64,000 nt of DNA, taken from contig NZ_CP011388.1 in NCBI RefSeq assembly GCF_001644605.1, positions 582,501 through 646,500 on the forward strand, in the 5' to 3' direction. The notes under the pieces were generated by a model that made no database searches, was not told where the DNA came from, and saw only the letters and a list, made by a program, of their open reading frames with translations. Position numbers and translations under genes: made by a program. This DNA is from Paenibacillus swuensis. Lineage in GTDB: Bacteria; Bacillota; Bacilli; Paenibacillales; DY6. Below, one piece after another: positions 1 to 8,124 of the stretch (its first letter is position 1; each line of letters opens with the position of its first letter).

Positions 1-1508
1 TATCCCGAAACTTCAGCATCAACCAACGAATAACTATAGATCAGACCGCCCGCGGACAGTTCATAGTATTCTACAACTGCTCTACATCCCCGCAAGGTAT
101 TGCCATGGTAAGTGACAGTAAACCTCACCCTCTCCTTAGACTCTTTCTCTATATGTAGAGATGCCTTCAGATCGGTACACCTTGAAAAATAAAAAACTTC
201 TCCTTCAGGCAGGCTCCACCCAGGTCCCATCGTTGCGTGGACGCGGCCAAGATCTGAATTGATTTCGTAGTACTCTCCCGCTGACAACGGCGTTGAAAGT
301 GCCAGCTCCGTTGGAAATCCAGCCCGGTGAAGCCTGCCAAGACCTGTAGCGTCGTATGCAAGATTGGCTAATGAATCGATCTGAACCGAATACCCGCCCG
401 CATTGGCTATAATCATGTGGAAATCGTCCGGAGCGCGCCACACATATCCCCCCGTCTCCGCAGGACATGCATATTCCTCTATATCTTCTTGAGCGAACCA
501 ATAAGCCATCCCGATAAACGCACCAAACGTAATCATATATTTATCATAATACCCGTAAGGTTCTGTGCCGTGTTTGCTTTCAATAGGAAAGCGGTTTTTA
601 AGGTGTCTGGGCGGTTCCATATCCAACCACCTCACGACAGACTCTACCGCAAGACTGGCCGCTCGCTTAAACTTACGCGCGCGAACATGATCTCCATAAG
701 AGAAGAATCTTTTGGCTTCATATTCAGCGTTGGCCGCAATTAACGCCTCATTAAACAGAAACTGACTGCTTCTACCCCCATAAGGGAATTCATAAGCTGC
801 CGATTGGGCGTACAACGTTACATTCCCGCCCAGTCTTAATAAATGATCCAACTGGTTCGCATATGGGCCTTTGTAACCGAACTCAAGCAACATTTGAACA
901 TGACAACGGGTTGTAATGTCATACAGCATCGGGCATCCGGGGTCCCTGTACATACCGGTCTCCGTGTCAAAATGTTGTATTTGGGCAGGCCAATGTTCCG
1001 CAAAATAATCTTTCGTATCCGTCAGTCCCCATTGCTCCCTGAGAAATTCACCTATCATATTATAGATATTTATATTATGGAGCTTTTTCTTGGAAGCTTC
1101 ATCTTTTGCAACATTCCTGTAATTCACATAGGGATCAAGTTGTATGAGGAGACGGTCCCATTGATGCAACTCCACATCACCTAGTAATGAAGCATCTTTC
1201 ATAATAAACAGCGAAAACATCATTTCTTTTATAGCAAAATCAGCCATATCATCGGGACGGGGTTGTACGATTTCATGGCAACATTCAGTCATCATCTGTT
1301 TCCAAAGCGATAGTAAATGCAGCCTGCGACCGCCGTGCAGCAAACAGGACAACACCGTTGTAAGACGTGAATAAGCATGAAGGTCCAACTCGCGTAAACC
1401 GTCCGCAGATTTCCTTCCCCGAATCTGTTCCAGGGTATAAGCATCGAAAGCCTTCTCCATTAGATCAAGATATTTGACTCGAATAGGTACATTATTTTCC
1501 TCAGTCAT
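1..1508 (-). CDS. Large uncharacterised protein, partial (C-terminus beyond left edge); possible glycan-active toroid enzyme
   Basis: Reading the minus strand from an ATG at 1508 gives about 502 codons without a stop to the window edge, so the gene continues outside. The start follows a strong GGAGGGAG ribosome binding site seven bases upstream. The first ~370 residues are Trp/Tyr/His-rich and look helical, with a phrase PYGGRSSQFLFNEA near residue 270 and several GYYDKY/AYWF-type aromatic motifs. From about residue 390 the sequence turns into short beta-type strands. This helical-toroid-then-beta-sandwich order is seen in polysaccharide lyases and heparinase II/III-like proteins, but I cannot place it in a named family; function is inference. 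No signal peptide is visible, so it would be cytoplasmic. It is divergent from the AraC regulator at 1654, which is its probable controller. Confidence 0.8.
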   Translation of the reverse strand, partial: MTEENNVPIRVKYLDLMEKAFDAYTLEQIRGRKSADGLRELDLHAYSRLTTVLSCLLHGGRRLHLLSLWKQMMTECCHEIVQPRPDDMADFAIKEMMFSLFIMKDASLLGDVELHQWDRLLIQLDPYVNYRNVAKDEASKKKLHNINIYNMIGEFLREQWGLTDTKDYFAEHWPAQIQHFDTETGMYRDPGCPMLYDITTRCHVQMLLEFGYKGPYANQLDHLLRLGGNVTLYAQSAAYEFPYGGRSSQFLFNEALIAANAEYEAKRFFSYGDHVRARKFKRAASLAVESVVRWLDMEPPRHLKNRFPIESKHGTEPYGYYDKYMITFGAFIGMAYWFAQEDIEEYACPAETGGYVWRAPDDFHMIIANAGGYSVQIDSLANLAYDATGLGRLHRAGFPTELALSTPLSAGEYYEINSDLGRVHATMGPGWSLPEGEVFYFSRCTDLKASLHIEKESKERVRFTVTYHGNTLRGCRAVVEYYELSAGGLIYSYSLVDAEVSG

Positions 1509-1653
1509 TGAAGGCTCCCTCCATAAATTCATGGCGTTCTCTCTTATTATATGGCCGATTTTGCGCATACACCATAAACGATAATTCTTTTGCCTTAACA
1601 AAAGTTAGATTTGGTATTAAGATGGAGGACAATACGTTCACAAGGGGAGAACC
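1509..1653. promoter_or_regulatory. Divergent control region between the partial gene and AraC regulator
   Basis: The 145-bp spacer between two divergent starts holds a perfect minus-strand -10 TATAAT (1546-1551) with no good -35 at the usual distance, a pattern common at activator-dependent promoters. A short inverted repeat CTTTTG-N6-CAAAAG lies at 1587-1604. That the AraC protein binds here is inference. Confidence 0.45.
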
Positions 1654-2418
1654 ATGCATATTATAAGTGCCACGTTGTATGAGGAGAATGAAGGATGGGG
1701 TCACGCTTCTTTTGTCCAGGATTATGATTTGTTGCTTCTGGTGACGGGGGGAGAGCTGATTTATACGATAAATGGTGACTCGCATCATCTTTCGGCAGGT
1801 CATGTGCTTTTGCTGCCCCATGGAACACGAAGAGAAGGCGCCGGGGTTCGTTCTAAATCTCACCGTAAAATGGCTGTCCGATTTCAACAAAATGACGCCT
1901 CTTCCGACCTGCCGATGATCGCCATGCGGAAGCCGATTGTTTATCCGACTGCCAAGTTAAGCTTTTGGAATGATCGAATGTATACCCTTCTTAAACACTG
2001 GAGCGAGAAACAACCGTATTACCCCTTACTCTGCACCAGCATCCTCAATGAGCTCCTCGTCACCGTATATAATGAACATCATACCCATACCCATACCGTT
2101 AAACCGTACCTTCGAATGGTCAGAGAATACATAACAACTCATTTTAACAGTCCCTTGGATATTGGTTTTTTGGCACAATTGGCGGATAAGAAGAAGTCTT
2201 ATCTCATTACCAGTTTTCGCAACCACTATGGGGAGCCCCCTATAGCATATATGCATCAATTGCGGATTGCCGAGGCTGAGAAACTATTGATTTCAACGAA
2301 TGCGTCGATTGAGTCGATTGCGGATCAGTTAGGGTATTGTGATGCTTCTTACTTTAATCGGATGTTCCGCCAACGAGTCGGTTTAAGTCCGGCCAAGTAC
2401 AGGTTGCAGCATAAATAG
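1654..2418 (+). CDS. AraC family transcriptional regulator with cupin-type sensor domain
   Basis: 254 residues, a usual size for two-domain AraC regulators. The N-terminal ~110 residues form a cupin-like beta barrel (DYDLLLLVTGGELIY, then LSAGHVLLLPHGTRREG), the usual ligand-sensing arm for sugars. The C-terminal ~100 residues contain two helix-turn-helix units (DIGFLAQLADKKKSYLITSF, and IESIADQLGYCDASYFNRMF) ending in the family signature GLSPAKYR. The ATG at 1654 follows AAGGGGAGA. It is divergent from the large partial gene at 1508, so activation of that gene by a carbohydrate signal is likely but not shown. Confidence 0.9.
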   Translation: MHIISATLYEENEGWGHASFVQDYDLLLLVTGGELIYTINGDSHHLSAGHVLLLPHGTRREGAGVRSKSHRKMAVRFQQNDASSDLPMIAMRKPIVYPTAKLSFWNDRMYTLLKHWSEKQPYYPLLCTSILNELLVTVYNEHHTHTHTVKPYLRMVREYITTHFNSPLDIGFLAQLADKKKSYLITSFRNHYGEPPIAYMHQLRIAEAEKLLISTNASIESIADQLGYCDASYFNRMFRQRVGLSPAKYRLQHK

Positions 2419-2421
2419 AAT

Positions 2422-2464
2422 AAAAAAAAAGCCAACCCGGTTAAGAACCGAATTGGCTTTCTTC
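2422..2464. terminator. Bidirectional intrinsic terminator between araC-like gene and pbuG
   Basis: A stem AAGCCAA...TTGGCTT with an inner CGGTT/AACCG pair is flanked by an A-run on the left and a T-rich tail on the right. It sits between two convergent genes and can stop transcription from both sides. Confidence 0.8.
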
Positions 2465-2481
2465 TATAACAATGCTATTTA

Positions 2482-3873
2482 CTAACCCGCGCTTCCGAAG
2501 AAAGCATAACGTAATACAACCAGAATTGCCAGAACCCACATCAACCAGTGTACCTTATACTGACCTTTACCGCTGATGCTCGCTACCGATGCCAGAATCA
2601 CGTAAGCCACGATCCCGAACGAAATTCCGTTAGCAATGTTATAAGTGAAAGGCATGAAGATGATCGTCAGGAACGCCGGAATCGCAACAACGTAATCTGT
2701 AAAGTCGATCTCTTTAATCGCTTGAAGCATGAGCAAACCTACAATGATCAGGGCCGCTGCCGTTGCGGAGCCCGGAATGATTGCCGCCAATGGCGCAAGG
2801 AACAGGGAAAGCAAGAACAGCGTTCCTGTTGTAACGGATGTAAGTCCTGTACGTCCGCCCTCAGCAATACCTGCGGAGCTTTCAACATAAGCGGTAATTG
2901 TGCTTGTCCCTAACAGCGCCCCGCCGGAAACACCGATTGCATCCACCATCATCGCTTTACCTACACGCTTATTGCCTTCTTCTTTGTTCTTCATCATGCC
3001 CGAACGGTTAGCCGTACCTACCAATGTACCGAATGTGTCAAACAACTCTACAAAGGTAAACGTTGCGATAACCGAGATAATACCTGCCGTCATCACACCC
3101 TCGAAGTCGAAATCCGCAAAGTTCAACTGTGTGAAGTCCGGAACCCAAGGCGTCATCTCCGTGGAGATTGGATTAATGTGACCCATTAACGCCGCAACGA
3201 CTGTTGTTCCAAGAATACCGAACAGAATCGCTCCGCGTACTTTCAGAACCATCAGGATGGAAATCAGTACCAAGCCGATTAACGCCAGTTGAACATCTTT
3301 ATTATGAAGATCTCCCATATGAAACACCGTTTCAAAATATAACAGATCCGTAAATTTGCCCTGCTCGATATCCTTCGTTGATTCAACCGCAACGGTCAGA
3401 AGTCCGCTGTTCTTGATTCCGATCATGGTAATGAAAAGACCGATACCCACCGTAATCGCATGCTTCAAGCTGTCCGGGATCGCGACAAGCATCGTTTGAC
3501 GGAACTTGGTAACCGTCAGTAGAATGAAGATAATACCTGAAATAAAGACAGCGGTTAGAGCCATCTCAAATGTGAAAGTACCTTGTGAACCTAAGATAAC
3601 TGCCGCAAAGTAAGCATTAAGACCCATACCCGGAGCCAAGGCTACCGGAAAATTCACGAACAAGCCCATAGCAATGGTCATAATTCCCGCCGCAATGGCC
3701 GTTGCCAAGAAGACAGGATACCACTCTACTCCTGTTGCTCCCGATCCGAATGCGCTCAGAATGTTGGGATTGACCGTAAGGATATAAGCCATAGCCATAA
3801 ACGTGGTCAAACCTGCCATAATTTCCGTTCTTACGTTCGTACCGTGTTCTTTGAGTTTAAAGAAACGATCCAT
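2482..3873 (-). CDS. pbuG: Guanine/hypoxanthine permease of the NCS2 (AzgA/PbuG) family
   Basis: 463 residues, polytopic, slightly longer than the ~430-440 typical of this family. The N-terminus carries the AzgA-type signature GLTTFMAMAYILTVNPNIL, and the middle carries FVELFDTFGTLVGTANRSG followed by GVSGGALLGTSTITAYVESSAGIAEGGRTG, the conserved substrate-site and DTxG segments. It imports purine bases by proton symport across the cytoplasmic membrane. Substrate choice is supported by the leader, which is a guanine-type riboswitch as upstream of B. subtilis pbuG. The start is an ATG at 3873 behind an AGGGGGAACAG ribosome binding site. Guanine or hypoxanthine rather than adenine is inferred from the riboswitch. 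Confidence 0.92.
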   Translation of the reverse strand: MDRFFKLKEHGTNVRTEIMAGLTTFMAMAYILTVNPNILSAFGSGATGVEWYPVFLATAIAAGIMTIAMGLFVNFPVALAPGMGLNAYFAAVILGSQGTFTFEMALTAVFISGIIFILLTVTKFRQTMLVAIPDSLKHAITVGIGLFITMIGIKNSGLLTVAVESTKDIEQGKFTDLLYFETVFHMGDLHNKDVQLALIGLVLISILMVLKVRGAILFGILGTTVVAALMGHINPISTEMTPWVPDFTQLNFADFDFEGVMTAGIISVIATFTFVELFDTFGTLVGTANRSGMMKNKEEGNKRVGKAMMVDAIGVSGGALLGTSTITAYVESSAGIAEGGRTGLTSVTTGTLFLLSLFLAPLAAIIPGSATAAALIIVGLLMLQAIKEIDFTDYVVAIPAFLTIIFMPFTYNIANGISFGIVAYVILASVASISGKGQYKVHWLMWVLAILVVLRYAFFGSAG

Positions 3874-3914
3874 TGTTTTCTGTTCCCCCTGTAAAATAAA
3901 TATATTGAAAACGC

Positions 3915-3948
3915 AAAAAACCGGAGTGCACTATATTGCTCTCAGGTT
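3915..3948 (-). terminator. Transcription attenuator of the pbuG riboswitch
   Basis: On the minus strand an AACC-GAG...CTC-GGTT hairpin is followed directly by a T-run, between the aptamer and the pbuG start. This is the expected expression platform: ligand binding should favour this terminator and switch pbuG off. Confidence 0.6.
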
Positions 3949-4012
3949 CCGAATAGATGGAAGCTTAAAACCGCGCACAAATAAGATGCACAACAGTATA
4001 AGACTTCCCCAA

Positions 4013-4075
4013 TCGTAGCCAGATCATTACGGTGACCTTGTAGAAACTCCCGAGCCAATTCCCAGGATTATACGA
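4013..4075 (-). ncRNA. Purine riboswitch aptamer, guanine type
   Basis: The minus strand shows the purine aptamer pattern: P1 arms TCGTA/TACGA closing the element, the core TATAATC after P1, the conserved loop block GTTTCTAC, and a P3 hairpin AGGTCA/TGATCT with loop CCGTAA. The junction before the P1 3' arm reads GGCTACG. The base in the specificity position (equivalent to position 74) is C, which pairs with guanine or hypoxanthine; adenine aptamers have U there. It lies about 140 bp upstream of pbuG and downstream of a good promoter. Confidence 0.93.
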
Positions 4076-4104
4076 AAGCTTTATGCAGTTATGAAGACCT
4101 ATTT

Positions 4105-4133
4105 ATCATAGTGCCGGTGTCGTATTTTGTCAA
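4105..4133 (-). promoter_or_regulatory. Sigma-A promoter of pbuG
   Basis: A consensus -35 TTGACA (4133-4128) and a -10 TATGAT (4110-4105) are separated by exactly 17 bp, placing the start site just before the riboswitch. Confidence 0.85.
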
Positions 4134-4209
4134 CCTAAAATAACGAAATATGAGCATAGGAAAAGCAATTAATGTTCGTCTTTAGGTACTATTTGGAAGG
4201 AGGATTCTG

Positions 4210-5142
4210 TTGAAGATTCAAAGATTGCTAGGCATTACCATGCTGTTGCTCAGCCGCAAGAGAGTAGGCGCTCAAGAACTGGCTCACCGGTTTGAGGTCT
4301 CGCTGCGTACCATATACAGAGATATTGAGGGTATTAATGCTGCCGGTATCCCTATTGCCTCGTTTGCGGGGAGTGATGGCGGATACGAGATTATGGACGA
4401 GTTTCGTATAGAGAGACAGCTTGTCACCTACGATGATCTGTCGTTCATTGTAACGGCATTGAAAGGGATGCAGTCTACATTGCAGGACCAGCACATGGAC
4501 CATTTGCTGGCTAAGATCAGCGCGCTGTTCGACAAATCCGACCGACAACGTTTGGAGGAGGAGGGAGAACAGCTGATGATCGGCGTGAACCCGTGGATGA
4601 GTGCGGTTGGGGATCAGGACAAGCTGGCCACGCTTCGGTTGGCCGCCCGGAACCGGAATGTGGCTTGGATTACCTATACAAGTTCGGAAGGAGTAACAGA
4701 GCAGCGAGCCGTAGAACCAATTGGGCTTGCCTGGAAAGGAAGCGCTTGGTATCTATACGCTTACTGCAGACTCCGAACGGATTGTCGAACGTTCAAGCTG
4801 TCCCGCATTCGTCACCTTCAGGTCGATATGGAAGTATTCCCGCGCCGAAAGGAGCGTTTGGAAGACCTCGATGCCAAGTGGGGGCAGAGGGAGCGCTCCT
4901 GCATCACCATGGTACTCCGCTTTCATCCGAGAGTCCGTGTTCGGGTTGAGGAATATTTTGGCCAGGAGCAAATTACGGTGGAGGAAGATGGATGGCTGCT
5001 TGTAAGATCGGAGCATCCTGAAGACGCATGGCTCCATGGGATGCTGCTTAGTTACGGACCGGATGTACATGTCCTGGAGCCGGAAACCCTGGCCGAGGAA
5101 ATCAGCGGTCAAGCCAAACGTGTTGTTGAGCTGTACAAATAA
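4210..5142 (+). CDS. YafY-type transcriptional regulator, HTH_11 plus WYL domain
   Basis: 310 residues. The first ~60 form a DeoR/HTH_11-like winged helix (RVGAQELAHRFEVSLRTIYRDIEGINAAGIP). A WYL domain follows from about residue 140 (NVAWITYTSSEGV...RAVEPIGLAWKGSAWYLYAYC...TFKLSRI), then a WCX-like C-terminal extension. WYL domains bind nucleic acid or small ligands and control HTH activity. The start is a TTG at 4210 preceded by GGAAGGAGGA, the only well-placed ribosome binding site. The gene just downstream encodes a DinB-fold protein, a pairing frequent in Bacillales, and its promoter has an operator-like palindrome, suggesting direct repression. Confidence 0.9.
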   Translation: MKIQRLLGITMLLLSRKRVGAQELAHRFEVSLRTIYRDIEGINAAGIPIASFAGSDGGYEIMDEFRIERQLVTYDDLSFIVTALKGMQSTLQDQHMDHLLAKISALFDKSDRQRLEEEGEQLMIGVNPWMSAVGDQDKLATLRLAARNRNVAWITYTSSEGVTEQRAVEPIGLAWKGSAWYLYAYCRLRTDCRTFKLSRIRHLQVDMEVFPRRKERLEDLDAKWGQRERSCITMVLRFHPRVRVRVEEYFGQEQITVEEDGWLLVRSEHPEDAWLHGMLLSYGPDVHVLEPETLAEEISGQAKRVVELYK

Positions 5143-5166
5143 TTTTGAATAACTTGATATTTTCTG

Positions 5167-5206
5167 CTGACAACATGCTGTCAGTGGTTACATTGCATAC
5201 TATACT
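5167..5206 (+). promoter_or_regulatory. Promoter with overlapping palindromic operator for dinB-like gene
   Basis: The palindrome CTGACAACATGCTGTCAG (5167-5184) has 6-bp inverted arms around ACATGC. Its right arm supplies a -35 CTGTCA (5178-5183), followed after 17 bp by a -10 TATACT (5201-5206). A protein on the palindrome would block RNA polymerase. The neighbouring WYL regulator is the obvious candidate; binding is inferred. Confidence 0.65.
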
Positions 5207-5252
5207 TGTTGGACGAGTTTAGTGTTCATTGAATAACCAAGGAGGAATGATG

Positions 5253-5756
5253 ATGTACACATCAGTGCAAAATTTTATTGCGGATTATACTTACGAGGCG
5301 GAGGGCACCCAGAAACTGCTGAATCTCTTGACTGACGAATCTCTTAAGCAAGAAGTGTTACCCGGTTATCGGACGCTTGGAAGATTGGCCTGGCATATCG
5401 TCACTACCGTTCCGGAGATGCTTCACAGAACAGGTCTGAAATTCGATGCGCCCTACATGGAATCCGATTCGCCGACGTCTGCTGCCGAAATCGCATCTAC
5501 CTACCGGACGGCCGTTTCATCCATGCTGGAAGCCATTCGCACCCAATGGACGGAGGAGAACTTGCTGGAGGAAGTTAATCTGTATGGGGATTTGTGGAAG
5601 AACGGATTCACCCTGGATGTATTCCTGAAGCATGAAATTCACCACAGGGGCCAATTGACGATTCTGATGCGCCAAGCGGGTCTGACGATTCCGGGCATTT
5701 ACGGCCCTTCCAAAGAAGAGTGGGCCGCGATGGGCATGGACGCTCCGGTTGTTTGA
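5253..5756 (+). CDS. DinB/YfiT-fold protein
   Basis: About 167 residues in a four-helix DinB/YfiT fold. The metal-triad histidines are visible in RLAWHIV and in the pair of LKHEIHHRGQ, the usual DinB arrangement. Members include thiol-dependent S-transferases and many damage- or stress-induced proteins of unknown substrate. Three in-frame ATGs follow AGGAGG (5240-5245); the third, at 5253, has the best spacing (7 nt), although 5247 and 5250 are possible and a TTG at 5229 is not, since it lies upstream of the ribosome binding site. The gene follows its probable WYL regulator. Confidence 0.88.
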   Translation: MYTSVQNFIADYTYEAEGTQKLLNLLTDESLKQEVLPGYRTLGRLAWHIVTTVPEMLHRTGLKFDAPYMESDSPTSAAEIASTYRTAVSSMLEAIRTQWTEENLLEEVNLYGDLWKNGFTLDVFLKHEIHHRGQLTILMRQAGLTIPGIYGPSKEEWAAMGMDAPVV

Positions 5757-5761
5757 CCGGG

Positions 5762-5786
5762 AGACCTCGAAAGAGGTCTTTTTTTG
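5762..5786 (+). terminator. Intrinsic terminator after dinB-like gene
   Basis: A short perfect stem AGACCTC/GAGGTCT with a GAAA-type loop is followed by an eight-T run. Confidence 0.9.
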
Positions 5787-5805
5787 TTGCGGTCTATCCG
5801 TTAAC

Positions 5806-6378
5806 TTATTTAAGAGTGGATACGTATTTCTTTAATGTTTCCCTGAACTTGACTAACTCTTCTTTGTGATTAACATTTAAAGTTACTTTTGGACCATAGC
5901 GATCGGAAACATAGTAAACCTTATCGATCAGAGGGATTAACGCTGTGATTTTTTTGAGTAGAGTCTGGTATTTAGTTCCGTCAGCTTCAGTAAACTGTTT
6001 ATTTTCTATATAGCTTTGTTGCATATTTTCACTTATGGTCTTCAGGTCTTTAGTTATAGGGGTTAACAATTGCGTATTCACCGAACGTCCTACAGTATCC
6101 GAATAAGCTTCAATGACAGACAGTTTAGTATGAATCTCACGGATATGCTCAATCGTCAACGTGCCTGTTTCATTCTCAAGTATAGAGTCATAAGTACTCC
6201 TAACCATGAATAGGGAATGTCCCGCTATGCTTTCGACTGTCATTTTCATTCCATGATCTACTTTATAACGGTAGTTATTAAACATATTGGTCAGACCAAT
6301 GAACAACACAATCATTAGCACGACTATGATTACTCGATTTTTCTTATCCTTATTTGTTAACGTTAGCAAGCTTGTCAA
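5806..6378 (-). CDS. Uncharacterised membrane-anchored protein
   Basis: 190 residues from a TTG at 6378. That start lies six bases after an AGGAGG box; the upstream ATG at 6414 would sit inside the guaA terminator hairpin and ahead of the ribosome binding site, so I reject it. The protein has a lysine-rich cytoplasmic start (TNKDKKNR), one membrane segment at about residues 16-33 (VIIVVLMIVLFIGLTNMF), and an outside helical domain of ~150 residues rich in Thr, Ser and Lys. I do not recognise a family. It lies downstream of guaA on the same strand but behind a terminator, so it may depend on read-through or an unseen promoter. Confidence 0.7.
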   Translation of the reverse strand: MTSLLTLTNKDKKNRVIIVVLMIVLFIGLTNMFNNYRYKVDHGMKMTVESIAGHSLFMVRSTYDSILENETGTLTIEHIREIHTKLSVIEAYSDTVGRSVNTQLLTPITKDLKTISENMQQSYIENKQFTEADGTKYQTLLKKITALIPLIDKVYYVSDRYGPKVTLNVNHKEELVKFRETLKKYVSTLK

Positions 6379-6396
6379 AAAATCGCCTCCTGAAAT

Positions 6397-6436
6397 AAAA
6401 ATACTCCCTTTCATCTTAACAGATAAAAGAGAGTAT
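6397..6436 (-). terminator. Intrinsic terminator of guaA
   Basis: On the minus strand an ATACTC...GAGTAT hairpin with a second TTTATC/GATGAAA-type inner stem is followed by TTTTTAT, starting about 12 bases after the guaA stop. Confidence 0.75.
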
Positions 6437-6447
6437 GATTACACTAC

Positions 6448-7986
6448 CTATTCCCACTCAATCGTAGCCGGCGGCTTCGACGTTACGTCGTACACGATGC
6501 GGTTCACGTTGTCCACTTCATTGACGATGCGTACGGAAATCTTCTCAAGCACATCCCAAGGGATGCGCGCCCAGTCGGCGGTCATGCCGTCGATGGACGT
6601 TACCGCGCGGATACCTACGGTGTAGGAATACGTTCTTGCGTCGCCCATGACACCTACGCTCTTCATGTTCGGAAGCGCGGTGAAATATTGCCAGATCTCG
6701 CGGTCCAGTCCGGCTTTCGCGATCTCTTCACGCAGGATGTAATCCGAATCGCGAACAATCGTTAACTTCTCCTCCGTCACTTCGCCCAGTACGCGAATCG
6801 CTAGACCGGGACCCGGGAAAGGCTGACGCCATACGATTTCGGCAGGTAATCCGCACTCTTCGCCGACTTTGCGCACTTCGTCCTTGAACAGAGTTTTCAA
6901 AGGCTCCACCAGTTTAAACTTCATATCTTCAGGCAATCCGCCAACGTTATGATGTGATTTAATGGTTTGCGCTGTAGCGGTGCCGCTTTCCACGATATCC
7001 GTGTACAGGGTCCCTTGCGCCAGGAAATCGAAGTCATCGAACTGCGTAGACTCTTCTTCAAATACGCGAATGAATTCCGTACCGATAATTTTCCGTTTAT
7101 GCTCGGGATCATCAACACCCTGAAGCTTACCTAGGAAGCGTTCCTGGGCATCGATTTTGACCACTTTCATATCAAATTTACCGACGAAGGTTTCCATGAC
7201 GCTCTCGGCTTCGCCTTTGCGCAACAAACCATGGTCGATAAACATACATGTGAGTTGATCACCGATCGCTTTATGGATCAAGATCGCTACAACCGATGAA
7301 TCCACACCGCCGCTTAACGCGCACAGCACTTTACGGTCGCCGACTTCCTCGCGGATTTCACGAATCGTGTCATCGATGAAAGTTTCCATAGACCAGTTGC
7401 CTTCACAGCCGCAAATCCGGTAAAGGAAGTTATGAATCATTTCGTTCCCTTGCACGGAGTGACGAACTTCAGGATGGAACTGCACCGCGAACATGTTCTT
7501 CTCCGGATGACTCATCGCCGCAATCGGGGCATGCTCGGTGGACGCGTCTACGACAAATCCCGCAGGAGGCTCAACCACCAAGTCCGAGTGACTCATCCAC
7601 ACGGTTTGTACCTTCTCCAGGCCATGAACCAGATGAGATGCATCTGTAAAGGAAACTTCCGCTTTGCCGTACTCGCGTTTACCCGCGCGTTCCACTTTAC
7701 CCGATAACTGGTGAGACATCAGCTGCATTCCGTAGCAAATACCGAAAATCGGTATGCCCAGATCATACACGGCCGGATCCACCAAAGGTGAATTTTCTTC
7801 GTACACACTGGCAGGTCCGCCTGAGAAAATAATTCCTTTAGGATTTAATTCTTTTAATTTCTCCGCAGTTGTATTGAAAGGCAACAGTTCACTGTATACG
7901 CCCATATCCCGAATCCGGCGAGCAATCAGCTGATTGTACTGTCCCCCGAAATCCATAACGACGATCATTTCATTTGGCTTGTCCAT
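6448..7986 (-). CDS. guaA: GMP synthase (glutamine-hydrolysing)
   Basis: 512 residues, the normal length. It converts XMP, ATP and glutamine to GMP, the last step of guanine nucleotide synthesis in the cytoplasm. The N-terminal class I glutamine amidotransferase has the nucleophile in [10 protein letters not shown] and the His-Glu pair in QFHPEVRHS. The ATP pyrophosphatase domain has the PP-loop SGGVDSSV near residue 228, and the C-terminal dimerisation domain ends in the conserved KPPATIEWE. The ATG at 7986 follows AAGGAGA. A good sigma-A promoter lies upstream, with no riboswitch visible there, unlike at the pbuG leader. Confidence 0.98.
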   Translation of the reverse strand: MDKPNEMIVVMDFGGQYNQLIARRIRDMGVYSELLPFNTTAEKLKELNPKGIIFSGGPASVYEENSPLVDPAVYDLGIPIFGICYGMQLMSHQLSGKVERAGKREYGKAEVSFTDASHLVHGLEKVQTVWMSHSDLVVEPPAGFVVDASTEHAPIAAMSHPEKNMFAVQFHPEVRHSVQGNEMIHNFLYRICGCEGNWSMETFIDDTIREIREEVGDRKVLCALSGGVDSSVVAILIHKAIGDQLTCMFIDHGLLRKGEAESVMETFVGKFDMKVVKIDAQERFLGKLQGVDDPEHKRKIIGTEFIRVFEEESTQFDDFDFLAQGTLYTDIVESGTATAQTIKSHHNVGGLPEDMKFKLVEPLKTLFKDEVRKVGEECGLPAEIVWRQPFPGPGLAIRVLGEVTEEKLTIVRDSDYILREEIAKAGLDREIWQYFTALPNMKSVGVMGDARTYSYTVGIRAVTSIDGMTADWARIPWDVLEKISVRIVNEVDNVNRIVYDVTSKPPATIEWE

Positions 7987-8031
7987 CGGAGTCTCCTTCG
8001 TAACATTACTTGTTCTCTAATTTAATTGTTA

Positions 8032-8061
8032 ATTATATAAAAGCCTGACGGACCCCGTCAA
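8032..8061 (-). promoter_or_regulatory. Sigma-A promoter of guaA
   Basis: Minus-strand -35 TTGACG (8061-8056) and -10 TATAAT (8037-8032) with 18-bp spacing. The same bases contain a TGACGG/CCGTCA hairpin that could weakly terminate the deacetylase transcript. Confidence 0.75.
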
Positions 8062-8124
8062 GGAACAGTTCTGAAGTAAGGACTCAACAGAAATTAATAT
8101 GCTCTACATATTGGATAATTATGT

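Noticed and set aside
205-501. 98-codon minus-strand frame and a 64-codon frame near 167-361
   Set aside because: They lie in other frames of the large edge-truncated gene that reads through 1508 to 1 with a strong ribosome binding site.
1501-1890. 129-codon minus-strand frame
   Set aside because: Covers the divergent promoter region and is antisense to the AraC gene; no ribosome binding site.
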